From assembly GCF_024323335.1 (NCBI RefSeq), contig NC_066582.1:88470944-88534943 (forward strand): DNA of 64,000 nucleotides. The letters run 5' to 3'. The translations under genes were made by a program, and so were the position numbers. Below, piece by piece: positions 47,432 to 59,887 of this stretch (position 1 is the first letter of the stretch; every line of letters begins with the position of its first letter). Origin of the DNA: Lathyrus oleraceus. Lineage: Eukaryota > Streptophyta > Magnoliopsida > Fabales > Fabaceae. Under the pieces are notes generated by a model, which did no database searches, had not been told where the DNA came from, and saw only the letters and a program-made list of their open reading frames with translations.

Positions 47432-48541
47432 TTACTCTTGACTAAAGGAAATCGGGATAGTGTCTTCAGCCTTCCAATTATTGGGTCCGTCACCAATTGT
47501 TGGGAAAATCCAGCTATCCAAGTCATAATCGTTATTAGTATCTTCCACAGCATTGACAGTCTCGTCATGATTAGGCAGAGGGGCAGTGATGCCATTAGGA
47601 GTCTCCGGAGGATCAAAGATAGTCGCCTGTATCTTCCCACTTCGAATGCCACTTTCAACATGTTCACCTGTTAATATAAGTTCAGTGAAACCCAATGAGG
47701 AACTCCTCAATAGATGGCTGTAGAATGGGCCAGTCAGTGTGCTCATGAACATGTCCACTAATTCTCGATCAGTCATAGGGGGTTTGACTCTGCCAGCCAA
47801 ATCTCTCCACTTTTGAGCATATTCTTTGAAACTTTCTTTAGATCCCATAGTCATATTCTACAACTGTAGCCGAGTAGGCGCTAGTTCAGAATTATACTGG
47901 TACTGTTTATAGAAAGCAGTTGCTAAATCAGTCCATGTGTGGATGTCAGAGCTCTCGAGCTGATAATACCACTCCAATTGTGTGCCAGACAGACTCTCTT
48001 GGAAGAAATGGATCCAGAGCTTCTTATTAGTGGTATACGGCTGAATCTTTCTCACGTAAGCTCTCAGATTCATCTGAGGACAAGATGCCCCATCATACTG
48101 AGTGAAAGCGGGGACCTTGAATTTGCGAGGAATGATCACATCGGAGACTAGACCCAAACTTTCAAAATCCAGACCGGGCGCCTTCTGACCTTCCATAGCT
48201 AGCATGCGTTCTTCCAGCAACTTGTACTTGCCATCTTTTGGAGAGTACTGTTCATTCTCGTAATCTTCATCGTCATCCCCAGGGTTGAAAGGATCAGCAT
48301 TCTCATCTTCTGAATCTGTCTCTGTTTCCTCTTCTTGATCCTTCGGAATTCTGATTTTGATTCCCGCAGCCTGTCCTTTAAGCCTTCTTCCCGGGTTAAT
48401 GTAACTCACAGCTTTCTTGTCTTTCTTTTTCTCGAGCAAGAGAGCTTTCAGTTCCTCCTGCCCCCTGGATAAGTTCAAGATCATCTCCTGGAGTTGAGCA
48501 TTCTGAGCATGGAGATCCTTGACAGTTTGTTCGAGGTCCAT
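47432..48541 (-). pseudogene. Element E gag, one in-frame stop
   Basis: ATG at 48541. Residues 1-45 form a coiled coil, then an acidic stretch (ETETDSEDENADPF), then the gag core (KFKVPAFTQYDGASCP, QLEWYYQLESSDIHTWTDLA, AFYKQYQYN). A stop at 47858-47860 breaks the frame; the same frame continues from 47857 with SFKEYAQKWRDLAGRVKPPM, SHLLRSSSLGFTELILTGE and ends at 47432. The order matches Ogre/Tat gag. It would need readthrough to give full-length protein. Confidence 0.88.
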
Positions 48542-48544
48542 TTT

Positions 48545-49446
48545 TCTGTGTGGAGGAAAACCGTGAGAACACTGATCCCTTTAGAGTACCTGTTATGCTA
48601 TGTTATGCTATGCAATGCATGAAATGTTTTCAAGGCCTTTTGGAATTTAACTTTGCATAAACTACCGAAAAGGGAAACTTTTTTTTTTGTTTTTTTTTTT
48701 TTGTTTTTTTTTTGTTTTTTTTTTGTTTTTTTTTTGTTTTTTTTTTCAAAACAGAGCAAAGTTAAATCCCTAAGTCCTTGAAATGGTTAGTACAATGTTA
48801 TGATGTCATGATGTTATGATGTTATGATGTTATGAGGTTAAATAAATAACAAGCACAAGCAAGTCACACAACCATCATTCCTAGGTTTTAAGGCTTGCAT
48901 GAGTTCCATAGGTAAGTACCCTCCCCGCTGAAGTTTAGTTGGTTCAACCTGTCCTAGAATAGTAACCGGGTTCTAAAAGGATCTCCAATCATTGACTTTC
49001 CTTTAAGTCCACTTCAGTGCAACGCCAAGTGGTTGACCGAAGCTTCCCTAAAGTCCAATCTCAAGGAGTGTAGTATCGAGTCTCAACCAACCCCAGTCGG
49101 AACCGAAGTCAGTTATCTCACTACTTTCTAATGGCTAGGATGAGTCAATTAGGGTTCTAAAGGTCTGGTTAATGCTTTGATGACACCACGCAGATGCCAA
49201 ATTTTTCCTCAAGTAAACATGAGGAACATCAGGACATCCAAAGTGTCACATTAACCGTAGCCATCATTTTAACCATTCCAGTATACACCGGATAGTCGCG
49301 ATGATCTATTGCTACTTACCTAAGGTACACTAGATCCGGGTGTAGGATCTTTCACTCAAGAATACCCAAGCAATCCCTTAAAAGTAAATCAAACAATTTT
49401 AAATAAGTGATCTTGTTTTTAAGGTAACCTCTCTTTTTAAAGTAGT
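48545..49446 (-). other. Element E leader, with a T-rich tract
   Basis: Non-coding between primer site and gag. At 48681-48746 the plus strand is almost only T with single G at roughly 10-base intervals; it is an A/C tract in the element RNA. Short tandem words (tatgttatgc, gatgttat) follow at 48590 and 48800-48835. Confidence 0.75.
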
Positions 49447-49463
49447 CCCCAGCAGAGTCGCCA
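49447..49463 (-). promoter_or_regulatory. Element E primer-binding site, tRNA-Arg type
   Basis: On the minus strand TGGCGACTCTGCTGGGG lies 4 bp after the LTR end. It is the same site as in element D. Confidence 0.9.
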
Positions 49464-49467
49464 GTTC

Positions 49468-51569
49468 TGTCATACGGTGAACTGACTTGGGGTGTTTTGC
49501 TTGTTATCGCAATGTCGCGGATAGCAAGAGTCGCCACCGACTTTTCTTTTATCCAATAAGGAAAGGTGGAAAAGAACAGGAAAGACCTCAATAGATTTTG
49601 GGTTCGGGAGGTACATTATACAAAGGGAAGGTGTTAGCACCCTTTGTATCCATGGTTATCCATGGGCTCTTAATTGCTGGATCACTTATATTTTTGTCTG
49701 AAAAAGTGTCGGTGAATTGCTTAAAAAATGTTTGAAAGAGAGTTTAACTTTGTAATGATTCTCGTATGAATGTATACAAAGTATTTATCTCATTTGATTT
49801 TGAAAATGGTTTAGAAAAATATAACTCGGTAATGATTCTAGTATGAATGTATACCAAGTGGTGATTTTCTAGGATTTGTAAAGCGTAAAGTGTGAGGGGT
49901 GGAAAATGTTTTAGGTTATGATCCAGTAATTGAGGGTTATACCTTCCTGAGGTCGTTATGGGCATTTCCTATCCTTATGAGGGTAAAACTGTCCTTACTA
50001 TTGAGAAGTAAGTAGTTTTATCCTTTGGATGTTTAAGGGTCATCGCAGGGTCATCGATAGGTCATTGAAGGCAACAGTTGTAGGGATACCTTAGCATTCG
50101 AAGGGACTATCATCATTTAACCGTAGGCTACACCGAAGGGTCATCGAGGGACAAAATCGTATTTTCGAAGGCAACGTCCGAGGGACTATGATGATTTAAC
50201 CGAAGGGTCTTTGCTAAGGATATCCCCATATTCGCAGGACATGACCGTATTACGTAATCGTGGGGTAATAAAGAGAGGTCCGATATTATTTATTTAAAGT
50301 CCGGATTTTAACAATTAATTAAATAGCCGTAATCAGTTAGGTAATTAGGTCCACAGGAAATCAATGAAATCAATACATTAAAAATCAAGCTTGGTGATTC
50401 AAGATGAATCTCCCTATTAAATTTAGGTCATCCAAAAGCCATCTCCTCAAGAATGTCCACACCTAAAGCGGCATGCCTAGCCGGTTATTTCTTTGGAAGT
50501 ATGCTAGCCTTTACATCATGCAACACACGGATTAGAGCATTGAGGCAAAATACAATTGGAAATTGCCCCCTAAAATAAATATAACAGTCAGAAATTTAAG
50601 CCAAATAATGCAGAATCATGATTAGATGAACATAAAATGGACAACAAAGAGACAAAACAGCCACTGTCCCGTTCGCCTCTGCTTCGCCTAGCGAAGGCTC
50701 AGCGAAGGCTCGCTGCGGGCTCGCCTAGCGATGAGCTAGCGAGCGGCCACGGGTTTGAAATTTGAGAACAGTATGACCTCAACCTGCGGCATGGCTTATG
50801 GCATTCAATACATAATTATACGGTTCAGCATTCACAACATTCAGGCACACTTAAATTCACATGCAAAACTTCAAATATGTTTATGAATTCAATTATAATA
50901 TCATCCACAAGTTAAGAACATGAAGCGGTACCACATGCCAAATGAGAACACAAGGCGATATCACATGCAGATTAAGAACCTAAAGCGGTACCACATGCAA
51001 AATAAGAAAATAAACCAATAATAGGGATGCAAACCTGTTTGCAATCGAATTGCAACCTTGAATTGGCGAGCCGGATTGAGTTGGGCGGCAGTAGCTTCGG
51101 AGCGGGTGAGCGGCCTTCAGGGTTTCCGTCTTCCGAATTCTCTGGATCAGCAGGGTTTCTGTGTTTCTCCCTCTGGGTCTGTGTGTCCGTCTTCGTCCGT
51201 CTGTGTGTGTCTTTTCGTGGCAGAGGAGCTGGTATTTATAGTAGTAGTGGTGGTGACCTAATGGGCTTAAAATGAGGTCCAGAACTTCAAATTTTCGCAA
51301 GCTTCGCTAGGCGAAGGAATTGCTCGCCTAGCGAGCAAGCTAGGTCTGGGCTTTTTCTGGACCTGATGCTTCGCTGGGCGAGTGGCATGCTGAGATATTC
51401 GCTAGGCGAAGGAATTGCTCGCCTAGCGAGCAAGCTATTTTGGGCCACTTTGGATTAGGCCTGTTGTGAGCTGGGCTTTTGTCCATTTGATATTAGTGCC
51501 TTGCAGATCAAGTCAGAGGGTCTTGGAAAATGCTTTGTAATACCAACGGGCAAATTTTGGGGTATGACA
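49468..51569 (-). repeat. Element E 5' LTR (right copy)
   Basis: 2102 bp. Differences from the left copy are few, for example tctgcttcgcc for tctacttcgcc and gatattag for gatatcag. It ends at 51569, followed by the second gcaag. Confidence 0.94.
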
Positions 51570-51574
51570 GCAAG

Positions 51575-52766
51575 GAAAGCGAAGAAAGCAAGACTAGAAG
51601 AATCCTCCGGATCAAGACCTCTAGCACCTCTGCATGAGCCTTCTGGTAAGTCTGTTTCTCTTGCTCCCTCTGCACAAACACAACCCATTGCTTCTTCTCT
51701 CCCTCAACCAACACCTATCTACACTCACTCAGACACCCCACCTTCAACCACCAAAACATATCAGAAATTTAATCTTGCCACCACCACCTTACCTCGTTCT
51801 GAAGCAGAAATGCTGAATGAAACCTCCTCACCATCTTCATCCTCTCCTCCAGAATCACCTCCCTATTTCAACATCTCATCAGATACAGAACACTCTGACC
51901 CCTCATCGCCCACTCTAGCCCAACTTCACGCTCAGACTCTGGCCTCACAACAGCCAACACAAACCCAACACCAACCTGACCATGAAGTCACTTCACCATC
52001 CACAGAACAACCAAACCCAACACCATCTGACCATCAACCCTCTGAACCAATTACCTCTGACTCACCCCCACCAAACACATCCGCTGAACCACAAACTCTC
52101 AACCTAAGACCTCCCACTTCTCCACCTCCACCCTCTGAACCACAAAACACCATGCCAACCCTAGAAGAAGCAATAATGTTGTTTGCAGGAGCCTCAGTTG
52201 ACAAGGTCAAGTCTCTGACCATCAACTCTGGCATCAGTGATGATCCTTCAGCTGTTAGGACACATTGGAATAGAGTTATTGGCTGGATGACCTCTGAAGC
52301 CTTCAAACTGAAGAGCCTCTCTGAGCAAGTCAGAAACGACTTCATCAGAGATGCTGAAGTAAGACTACAAAAGCGCTTAGCCAGAGAAGCTGAGGAGCAA
52401 GCCAGAAAGGAAGCAGAAGAAAAAGCAAGGCAAGAGGAAATTCAAAGACTTAAGGAAGCTGAAGCCAAAGCTCTAGCTGACGCTGCTGAAGCTGAAGCAA
52501 AAGCTGCTGCTGAAGCTAAAGCTAAAGCCGCTGCTGAAGCTGAAACTCGTCGTTCTGAAGAATCTGCCAGCAGGGTAGAATCGGATGCTCTGACTCAGGG
52601 GGAGTCTTCCACCTTTGTCCCTCTGGTTCTCAAGACTCTTGAAGATCTTCAAAAGGAGCAGAAGTAAGTCCGAGCTAGGTTGGATCAACAAGATTCAGTC
52701 AACGTCAACATTCAGAATCTGCTGACCCAACTGCTTCAGAGGATGCCTCCACCTCCAAACCCTTAG
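51575..52766 (+). pseudogene. Element A env-like ORF, right part
   Basis: It resumes after the second gcaag in a frame that stays open to a TAA at 52665-52667; the same frame continues 32 more codons to TAG 52764-52766. The protein is very rich in Pro, Ser, Thr and Gln at first (PPPSEPQNTMP, PSPTLAQLHAQ-like runs), then has a globular part (DDPSAVRTHWNRVIGWM) and a long Ala/Glu/Lys/Arg coiled coil (ARKEAEEKARQEEIQRLKEA). A Pro-rich part followed by a C-terminal coiled coil is what has been described for the SIRE1 env-like product. No convincing signal peptide or membrane segment is seen. Confidence 0.75.
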
Positions 52767-52848
52767 GCACCTAGGATTTTCCTTTGCTGATTTGCTTGTT
52801 ACTTTCTGATTATGTTGTTCTTGCTTTCTGCTGTTTGTGCTGTTTATC

Positions 52849-53076
<228 letters not shown>

Positions 53077-53104
53077 CCGTTTGCTAAGTCTTTTTTATTC
53101 TGAC

Positions 53105-53386
53105 AAAAAGGGGGAGAAATAAAAACAGCTATGATGAAAACATATCTAAATCCTTTAGTACTCTGCGAACACTTTATTCAATAAAATGGTTCTAATCCTT
53201 TTTGACTCAGATATTTGCAGAAGAGTATCTAGAAACATCATATCATGGAAGCTCCGGTAAGAACTTCTGAACTCCCAGGCTTATCTCAGGGGGAGCTCAC
53301 TTCTATCTGATCTGATAAATTCTTATCTCTAAATGTTTAATCTATAAAAATTAAGATTGTTTTGTCATCATCAAAAAGGGGGAGAT
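53105..53386 (+). promoter_or_regulatory. Element A polypurine tracts (three)
   Basis: aaaaagggggagaaat at 53105, cagggggagctc at 53287 and aaaaagggggagat at 53373, the last directly before the 3' LTR. Repeated polypurine tracts of the form aaagggggag before the 3' LTR are a known Sirevirus signature. Confidence 0.85.
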
Positions 53387-54370
53387 TGTAAGAACAAAAT
53401 TAGTTCTACAATAGATTCCAGGATTTTGATGATAACAAAGGATGAAACCAAAAATGGCACCCTAACGAAATTTCTCTAAGTGTGTAGGACTCTGAACAAG
53501 AACAAAGGAATCTGATCTATTTATCAGATACAAACTCTAATCAGATGCAAAGGATCAGAAGCATCTGAAGAAGAAGTGCGCTCTAGAAGTTCTGACTCTG
53601 AGCAAAACAGGACAGCAAAATACCAGAAGCTCTAAACTTACACTGGACTCAGTTCTGATGATCTAAAAAGGCCAGTTCTCTTAGAAGCTCTGACGTAACC
53701 TCAACGCAATCTCCGGTTGACAAAGTAACTCCAAGATAACAAAGACTCTGATGAAGATTCTCCAAATCCAGAAAGAGTAACGGAAAGAACTTCTTCAAAT
53801 GGAAAGAAAGTTTTTTTTGGAAAGAAGTTATTCAGGGAGACATTTTGGTTATGGCAAGAAACACAGAAGTAATGACATTGAATGCTCATCAAATGCCAAT
53901 ATTCTGTCATCACTCCAACGGTCCTTTCACCACTATATAAAGGACAGCATACTTCAGTGAGAGACACAACAACGCACAGAAAAATTCTTTACATTCTCTC
54001 TCAATCTTTCACGAGTTGTTGCTCATACGTGAAAACACTTGCTTGCTCTATTTGCTGTAATATTTGCTTACTCTTAGAAGCACTTTCGATTACAATTCTT
54101 TTTGATAAATTGCTTTTGTTCCTCAAGTGACTCTGCGTAGTCTGTATACTTGGGAGGACTAAGAGATCACTCTCTTAGACATTTGGTTGTATTAATCTTT
54201 CAAGATTAGTGGATTAAGTCCTTTTTGAAGGCGAAATCACCTTGGCCGGGTGGACTGAAGTAACTTTGTGTTATAAGCGAACCAGTATAAAATTTTGTGT
54301 GTTCTTCTTTTGAAAAAGCGTTTATTTTCCAAAACAATTCAAACCCCCTTTCTTGTTTTTCTCACCTTCA
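53387..54370 (+). repeat. Element A 3' LTR
   Basis: 984 bp, partner of 15822-16805; about 16 substitutions and no net length change. It is followed by the target-site duplication tgtgt and then by the last 100 bp of the element B 5' LTR. Confidence 0.93.
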
Positions 54371-54375
54371 TGTGT

Positions 54376-54475
54376 ATCTTGCTTTACTATTCTCTGTCTT
54401 TATTCTATTTGCATTACTCAGATATTAGTGTCTTGACATTACCTTCAACATCTCATATCTGATACCAGAATTACA
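54376..54475 (+). repeat. Element B 5' LTR, right part
   Basis: The last 100 bp of the B LTR (matching 61367-61466), ending cagaattaca. It continues the LTR interrupted at 15821. Confidence 0.92.
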
Positions 54476-54477
54476 AT

Positions 54478-54489
54478 TGGTATCAGAGC
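54478..54489 (+). promoter_or_regulatory. Element B primer-binding site (tRNA-Met)
   Basis: TGGTATCAGAGC, an exact match to the initiator tRNA-Met primer site, 2 bp after the LTR end. Confidence 0.9.
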
Positions 54490-54542
54490 AGGCATCCTGC
54501 TCTGGTTCTGGGTGAGATCTAGGGACAATACTTTTTGGTACG

Positions 54543-56155
54543 ATGGAGAGAGATGGAGGATCTGTTCATAGACCACCAATCTTGGATGGTCAAACTATGA
54601 CTATTTGAAACCTCGAATGATAGCCTTTCTAAAATCTCTTGATAACAAGGCTTGGAAAGCTGTGTTAACAGGCTGGGTGCACCCTGTAGTTACTAAAGAA
54701 GGAGAAGCCACTGCTGAGAAAAAACCTGAAGAACAATGGTCCAAGGAGGAGGATGACCTAGCCCTTGGAAATTCTAAAGCATTGAATGCCATCTTCAATG
54801 GAGTGGACAAAAACATCTTCAGGTTAGTAAACAACTGTGAAGTAGCTAAAGATGCTTGGGACATTCTCAAAACCACTCATGAAGGCACCTTTAGAGTGGA
54901 AATGTCCAGACTACAACTGCTCACCACCAAGTTTGAAAATTTAAGGATGAAAGAAGATGAAAATATTCATGAATTTTACATGAGTATCCTTGAAATTGCC
55001 AATGCCTCTGGAGCTTTGGGAGAGAAGATGTCAGATGAAAAGTTAGTAAGAAAAATACTCAATCACTCCCCAAGAGATTTGCTATGAAAGTAACAGCCAT
55101 AGAAGAATCTCAAGACATCTCAAATATGAGAGTTGATAAGCTAATTGGATCCCTCCAAACATTTGAGATGGGAATATGTGATGGAGCTGAAAAGAAAGCC
55201 AAGAGCATAGCATTCATGCCAAACACTGAAGAGGAAGATGAGGAAGGTGGTCAAGATATTGATGAAGATCTAGCAAATGAGATAGCAATGCTAGGAAGAC
55301 AATTCAACAGACTGATGAAAAAGGTAGATGTGAGAGCAAAGGGCAATGTCAAGAACATCGCATCTGACATCAGTAAATCCAACATCTTTGGTAAGAAAAC
55401 AAAGTCTGAAGAAAAGCCCAAAGAAGTTCAGTGCTATGAGTGTAATGGGTATGGTCATATTAAAACTGAATGTGGGACCTACCTCAAGAAACAAAAGAGG
55501 AGTCTTGTTGCTTCTTGGTCTGATGGAAGTGAAACAGAAGAAGCTACAAACCATGTGACTGCACTAACAGGAAGATGGGGGTCTGAGGAAGAGTCAATTG
55601 ATGATGAAAGAACCTTTGAAGAGCTGGCCACTACCTACAAAGAGTTGTGCCACAGAAGTACATGAGTGTGTAGACAAGTTGAAAGCCAGAAGAAAGTGAT
55701 AGCTCAGCTGGAAAATGAAAAGGAAGAGTATGTGGAAACCATCTCAAAATTAAAGACTGAAGCTGTATTCTTAAACTCCAAACTAGATGAGATGACCAAG
55801 TTTGTAAGAATGCTTAACAATGGATCTTCCATCTTAGACAAGATTCTCCAGACTGGCCAAATAACAGGAAACAAATCTGGCATTGGATTCAAGGCTGAGT
55901 GCAGTTACACTGGTTGCAAACCAAAATCCAAACCTAAGTGCAACCATGTTAAAAGCAGACCTGAGATGTCACAACAACAAAAAGGGAAACATCAAAGATG
56001 GAGATGCCAATACTGTGGAAAATTTGGCCACCTGAAGCCCTTCTGTTATAAGCTATATGGTTATCCTGGCCCTGTTCAGTCTCAATACCAATCGAGATCC
56101 GAGCATCACAGGACTGTCAACAAAAAGCAATGGGTTCCTAAGACAAAGGTTACAA
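54543..56155 (+). pseudogene. Element B gag (broken)
   Basis: ATG at 54543 (GGSVHRPPILDG), with frame changes near 54590 and 55075 and a stop TGA at 55663-55665. The gag core includes NKAWKAVLTGW, ALNAIFNGVDKNIF, AKDAWDILKTTHEGT. There are two zinc knuckles: CYECNGYGHIKTEC near 55432 and CQYCGKFGHLKPFC near 56008, the second of an unusual form common in Sireviruses. A coiled coil lies between them (RQVESQKKVIAQLENEKEE). Confidence 0.88.
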
Positions 56156-59100
56156 GTCTAATAGCTCACACTTCCCTCAGAGTTTCAGCCAAAGAAGATT
56201 GGTACTTTGACAGTTGTTGCTCCAGACATATGACTGGGAACAAAAATCTGTTAACTGAACTTCACCCTCATGCCATGAGTTATGTTACCTTTGGTGATGG
56301 TGCAAAGGGTGAAATTAAGGGAATGGGTAGGCTGGATTGCCCTGGAGTTCCTGACCTTGATGATGTCCTACTTATTAAGGGATTAATTGCTAATCTTATA
56401 AGCATCAGCCAACTGTGTGATCAAGGTCTGAATGTAAACTTCACCAAAATTGAATGTCTGATTACTAACAAGGAAAATGAGGTAATCATGAAGGGAGTTA
56501 GGTCCAAAGACAACTGCTACATGTGGAGCTCTCAAGAAATTGGATACTCTTCAATGTGTACCTTAGCCAAAGAGGAAGAAGTGAAGATATGACATCAAAG
56601 ATTGGGCCACCTGCACCTTAAAGGTATGAAGAGGATCATATCAGTTGAAGCTGTTAGAGGAATTCCCAACTTAAAGATTGATGAGGGAAAAATTTGTGGA
56701 GAATCTCAGATTGGAAAACAAACAAGGATGTCACACCAGAGGCTCAGACATGACACCACTACCAAAGTCTTGGAACTCCTTCATATGGACTTGATGGGAC
56801 CCATGCAAGTAGAAAGTCTTGGTGGGAAGAAGTATGCATATGTGGTGGTGGATGATTTCTCCAGATACATCTGGATCAATTTTATAAGAGAAAAATCTGA
56901 TGTATTTGAAGTCTTTAAAGAGCTTTGTCTGAAACTTCAAAGGGAAAAAGAAAGTCATGTTGTCAAAATTAGAAGTGATCATGGGAAGGAGTTTGAGAAC
57001 AACAAATTTGCTGAATTATGCTCTTCAGAAGGAATTCATCATGAGTTCTCATCTCCCATCACTCCCCAGCAAAATGGTGTGGTGGAAAGAAAAAATAGAA
57101 CTCTTCAAGAATCAGTCAGAGCTATGATTCATGCTAAGAAATTGCCCTACCATTTTTGGGCTGAAGCGATGAACACAGCCTGCTATGTTCACAACAAAGT
57201 GACATTAAAGAAAGGGAATCCCACAACCCTTTATGAAGTCTGGAAAGGAAGAAAACCTATAGTCAAATACTTCCATGTATTTGGTAGTAAATGCTATATC
57301 TTGGCTGATCGTGAGCAAAGAAGGAAGATGGATCCCAAAAGTGATGAAGGAATATTTCTGGGCTATTCAACAAACAGCAGAGCTTACAGGGTCTTTAATT
57401 CCAGAACTAATGTCTTGATGGAATCCATTAATGTTGTGGTTGATGACCAACAGACTGATGTCACAGACGATGTCGAGACATCTCTGAATGAGGCTCCAGC
57501 TGACCTCTCAGACAAAAATAAGAAAGAAGAACCTCCTCAAGCTGAACCTGAAGATGACAGAATCAACAAAGGTCCCTCTATCAGAATTCAGAAGGATCAT
57601 CCCAAAGATCTTATCATAGGAGATCCAGATAAAGGAGTCACTACTAGATCAAGGGAAGTGATCTCACATGGCTGCTTTGTGTCTAATATTGAACCCAGAA
57701 ATATCAAGGAAGCCTTGACTGATGAGTTCTGGATCAATGCCATGCAAGAGGAGTTAGGCCAATTCAAGAGGAATGATGTACGGGAATTGGTTCCTAGACC
57801 TGAAGGAGTAAATGTCATAGGTACAAAGTGGGTATATAAGAATAAATCTGATGAACAAGGGGTTGTTACTAAAAACAAAGCTAGATTAGTAGCTCAAGGA
57901 TATACTCAAGTTGAAGGAGTAGACTTTGATGAAACATTTGCTCTTGTAGCTCGCCTTGAGTCAATTAGATTATTGCTTGGAGTGACATGTATTCTGAAAT
58001 TCAAACTGTTTCAAATGGATGTGAAAAGTGCCTTCCTGAATGGCTACTTAAATGAAGAAGTATATGTTGAACAGCCTAAAGGATTCATAGATCCAAATCT
58101 TCCACAACATGTGTACAGATTGAAGAAAGCCCTTTATGGGTTGAAGCAAGCTCTCAGGGCTTGGTATGAGAGACTCACAGTGTTCCTTACTGACAATGGA
58201 TACAGGAAATGAGGTATTGACAAAACTCTATTTGTGAAGAATGAAGGAGGAAAGCTCATGGTAGCACACATATATGTAGATGACATTGTATTTGGTGGGA
58301 TGTCAGAACAGATGGTTGAACATTTTGTTAGACAAATGCAATCTGAGTTTGAGATGAGCCTTGTTGGAGAACTGACCTACTTTCTTGGGCTACAAGTCAA
58401 ACAGATGGAAGACTCTATCTTTCTATCTCAAAGCAAGTATGCCAAGAACATTGTGAAGAAGTTTGGAACGGAAAATGCAAGCCATAAAAGGACACCTACT
58501 CCTACTCATGTGAAAATCTCCAAAGATGAGAATGGTGTCAGTGTAGATCATAGTTTATACAGAAGCATGATAGGTAGTCTGCTATATCTCACAGCAAGCA
58601 GACCTGACATTGCATTTGCTGTAGGTGTTTGTGCTAGGTATCAAGCTGAACTAAAAGTCAGTCACATAAACCAGGTGAAGAGAATACTGAAATATGTCAA
58701 TGGCACCAGTGACTATGGGATGTTGTATACTCATGGATCTGGATCCATGCTGACTGGTTACTGTGATGCTGACTGGGCTGGAAGTGCTGATGATAAGAAA
58801 AGCACATCTGGAGGATGCTTCTTTTTGGGGAACAATCTGATTTCATGGTTCAGCAAGAAACAAAACTTTGTATCTCTATCCACTGCTGAAGCTGAATACA
58901 TAGCGGCTGGGAGTAGCTGTTCTCAACTGGTCTGGATGAAGCAAATGTTGTCTGAATACAATGTCACACAAGAAGTTATGACATTATACTGTGATAACCT
59001 GAGTGCCATAAATATTTCCAAAAATCCTATTCAACATAGCAGGACAAAGCACATTGACATTCGCCATCACTTCATTAAAGAACTTGTAGAAGAAAAGATC

Positions 59101-59223
59101 ATAACTCTGGAGCATGTCACTACTGAAAAGAAATTAGCAGACATCTTCACTAAAGCTTTGGATGCCAATCAATTTGAATGTTTAAGGGGGAAGTTGGGGA
59201 TCTGTGTTCATGAGAACCTATAG
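56156..59223 (+). pseudogene. Element B pol (two in-frame stops)
   Basis: Protease region WYFDSCCSRHMTG (Cys where Gly is usual in D-S-G). GAG-pre-integrase HQRLGHLHLKG follows a stop at 56590-56592. Integrase has LLHMDLMGP, RSDHGKEFEN and QQNGVVERKN, a complete DDE set. Reverse transcriptase has RLVAQGYTQVEGVDF, QMDVKSAFLNGYL, a stop at 58210-58212, then YVDDIVFGG (58273-58299). RNase H has CDADWAGS, STAEAEYIA, CDNLSAI and HSRTKHIDIRHHFIK. It ends at TAG after HENL. All segments after 55084 are in one frame, so only point stops separate it from a full pol. No env-like ORF follows. Confidence 0.93.
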
Positions 59224-59887
59224 CAAGCAAAGGAGTTTGGGTTTGTTCATCCCAGAGGATATTTCTGACTGGGTGAAGTGTGCTGTGGCGAAGACTGGTC
59301 TAGTGTGGCTGAAGATGTGTTGCTGATGGTTGGAGGCTGAAGTTTTATTGTTCACCTTTGGTCAATTTTGACTAAAAAGGGGGAGAAGGGTTAATGTGGA
59401 AGCAGTTGTGGAGCTGTAAGATGTATGTAGCTGAACTAAAGGACAACTATTATTGAAGGAAGGGCACAAGTGTTAAAACAAAATGTTGTTCTGTTTACAG
59501 ATCTCAAAGAGGATGTTTGATATGGTGCACAAGTGTTGTTGTTGAAGCAGATGTCAGAATGACATTCTGGCTGGTACAGGTGCTGGAGTTACAATATCTG
59601 TTATGATGTTTGATGTATGCACAGATTTAGGGGGAGAAGGAGTACCCTTGTGCATTTGTGTGTCTTACTAGTTGCATCCACAACTAGTAATTCTGTTTTT
59701 GTTGCACGGATTTAGGGGGAAGAGAAGTACCCTTGTGCATGTGTGTATTACTAGTAGCTATATCTAGTAATTGTATTTGCTTATGCTGCTGTTTAAACAA
59801 CTATTATGTTGTTTAACTGCTGATAGTTTACCTTGTGAACAAAAAGACAGATATATGTTTTAGCCAAAATTTGCCAAAGGGGGAGTT
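59224..59887 (+). promoter_or_regulatory. Element B 3' non-coding region with four polypurine tracts
   Basis: aaaaagggggagaa (59374), tttagggggagaagg (59627), tttagggggaagag (59711) and aaagggggagtt (59876), the last directly before the start of the 3' LTR at 59888. The two middle tracts sit in a duplicated context (gtacccttgtgcat follows both). No gene is seen. Confidence 0.85.

Larger units (their letters stand above)
40611..51569 (-). mobile_element. Element E: internally deleted Tat/Ogre-like retrotransposon
   Basis: The LTRs are 40611-42712 and 49468-51569, both 2102 bp, starting TGTCATACGG and ending GGTATGACA on the plus strand. The target-site duplication gcaag is at 40606-40610 and 51570-51574. 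Minus-strand order: LTR, tRNA-Arg primer site, leader, gag (48541-47432), a short reverse-transcriptase/RNase H piece, a short integrase piece, a 3-kb 3' UTR with satellites, a polypurine tract at 42713-42725, LTR. Most of pol is missing, so E is non-autonomous. About eight differences were counted between the LTRs, making it the youngest layer. Confidence 0.94.

Noticed and set aside
53701..54130. Plus- and minus-strand ORFs inside the element A LTRs (also 16084-16564).
   Set aside because: Both LTR copies contain them only as chance open frames in a promoter-bearing LTR; no domain is visible.
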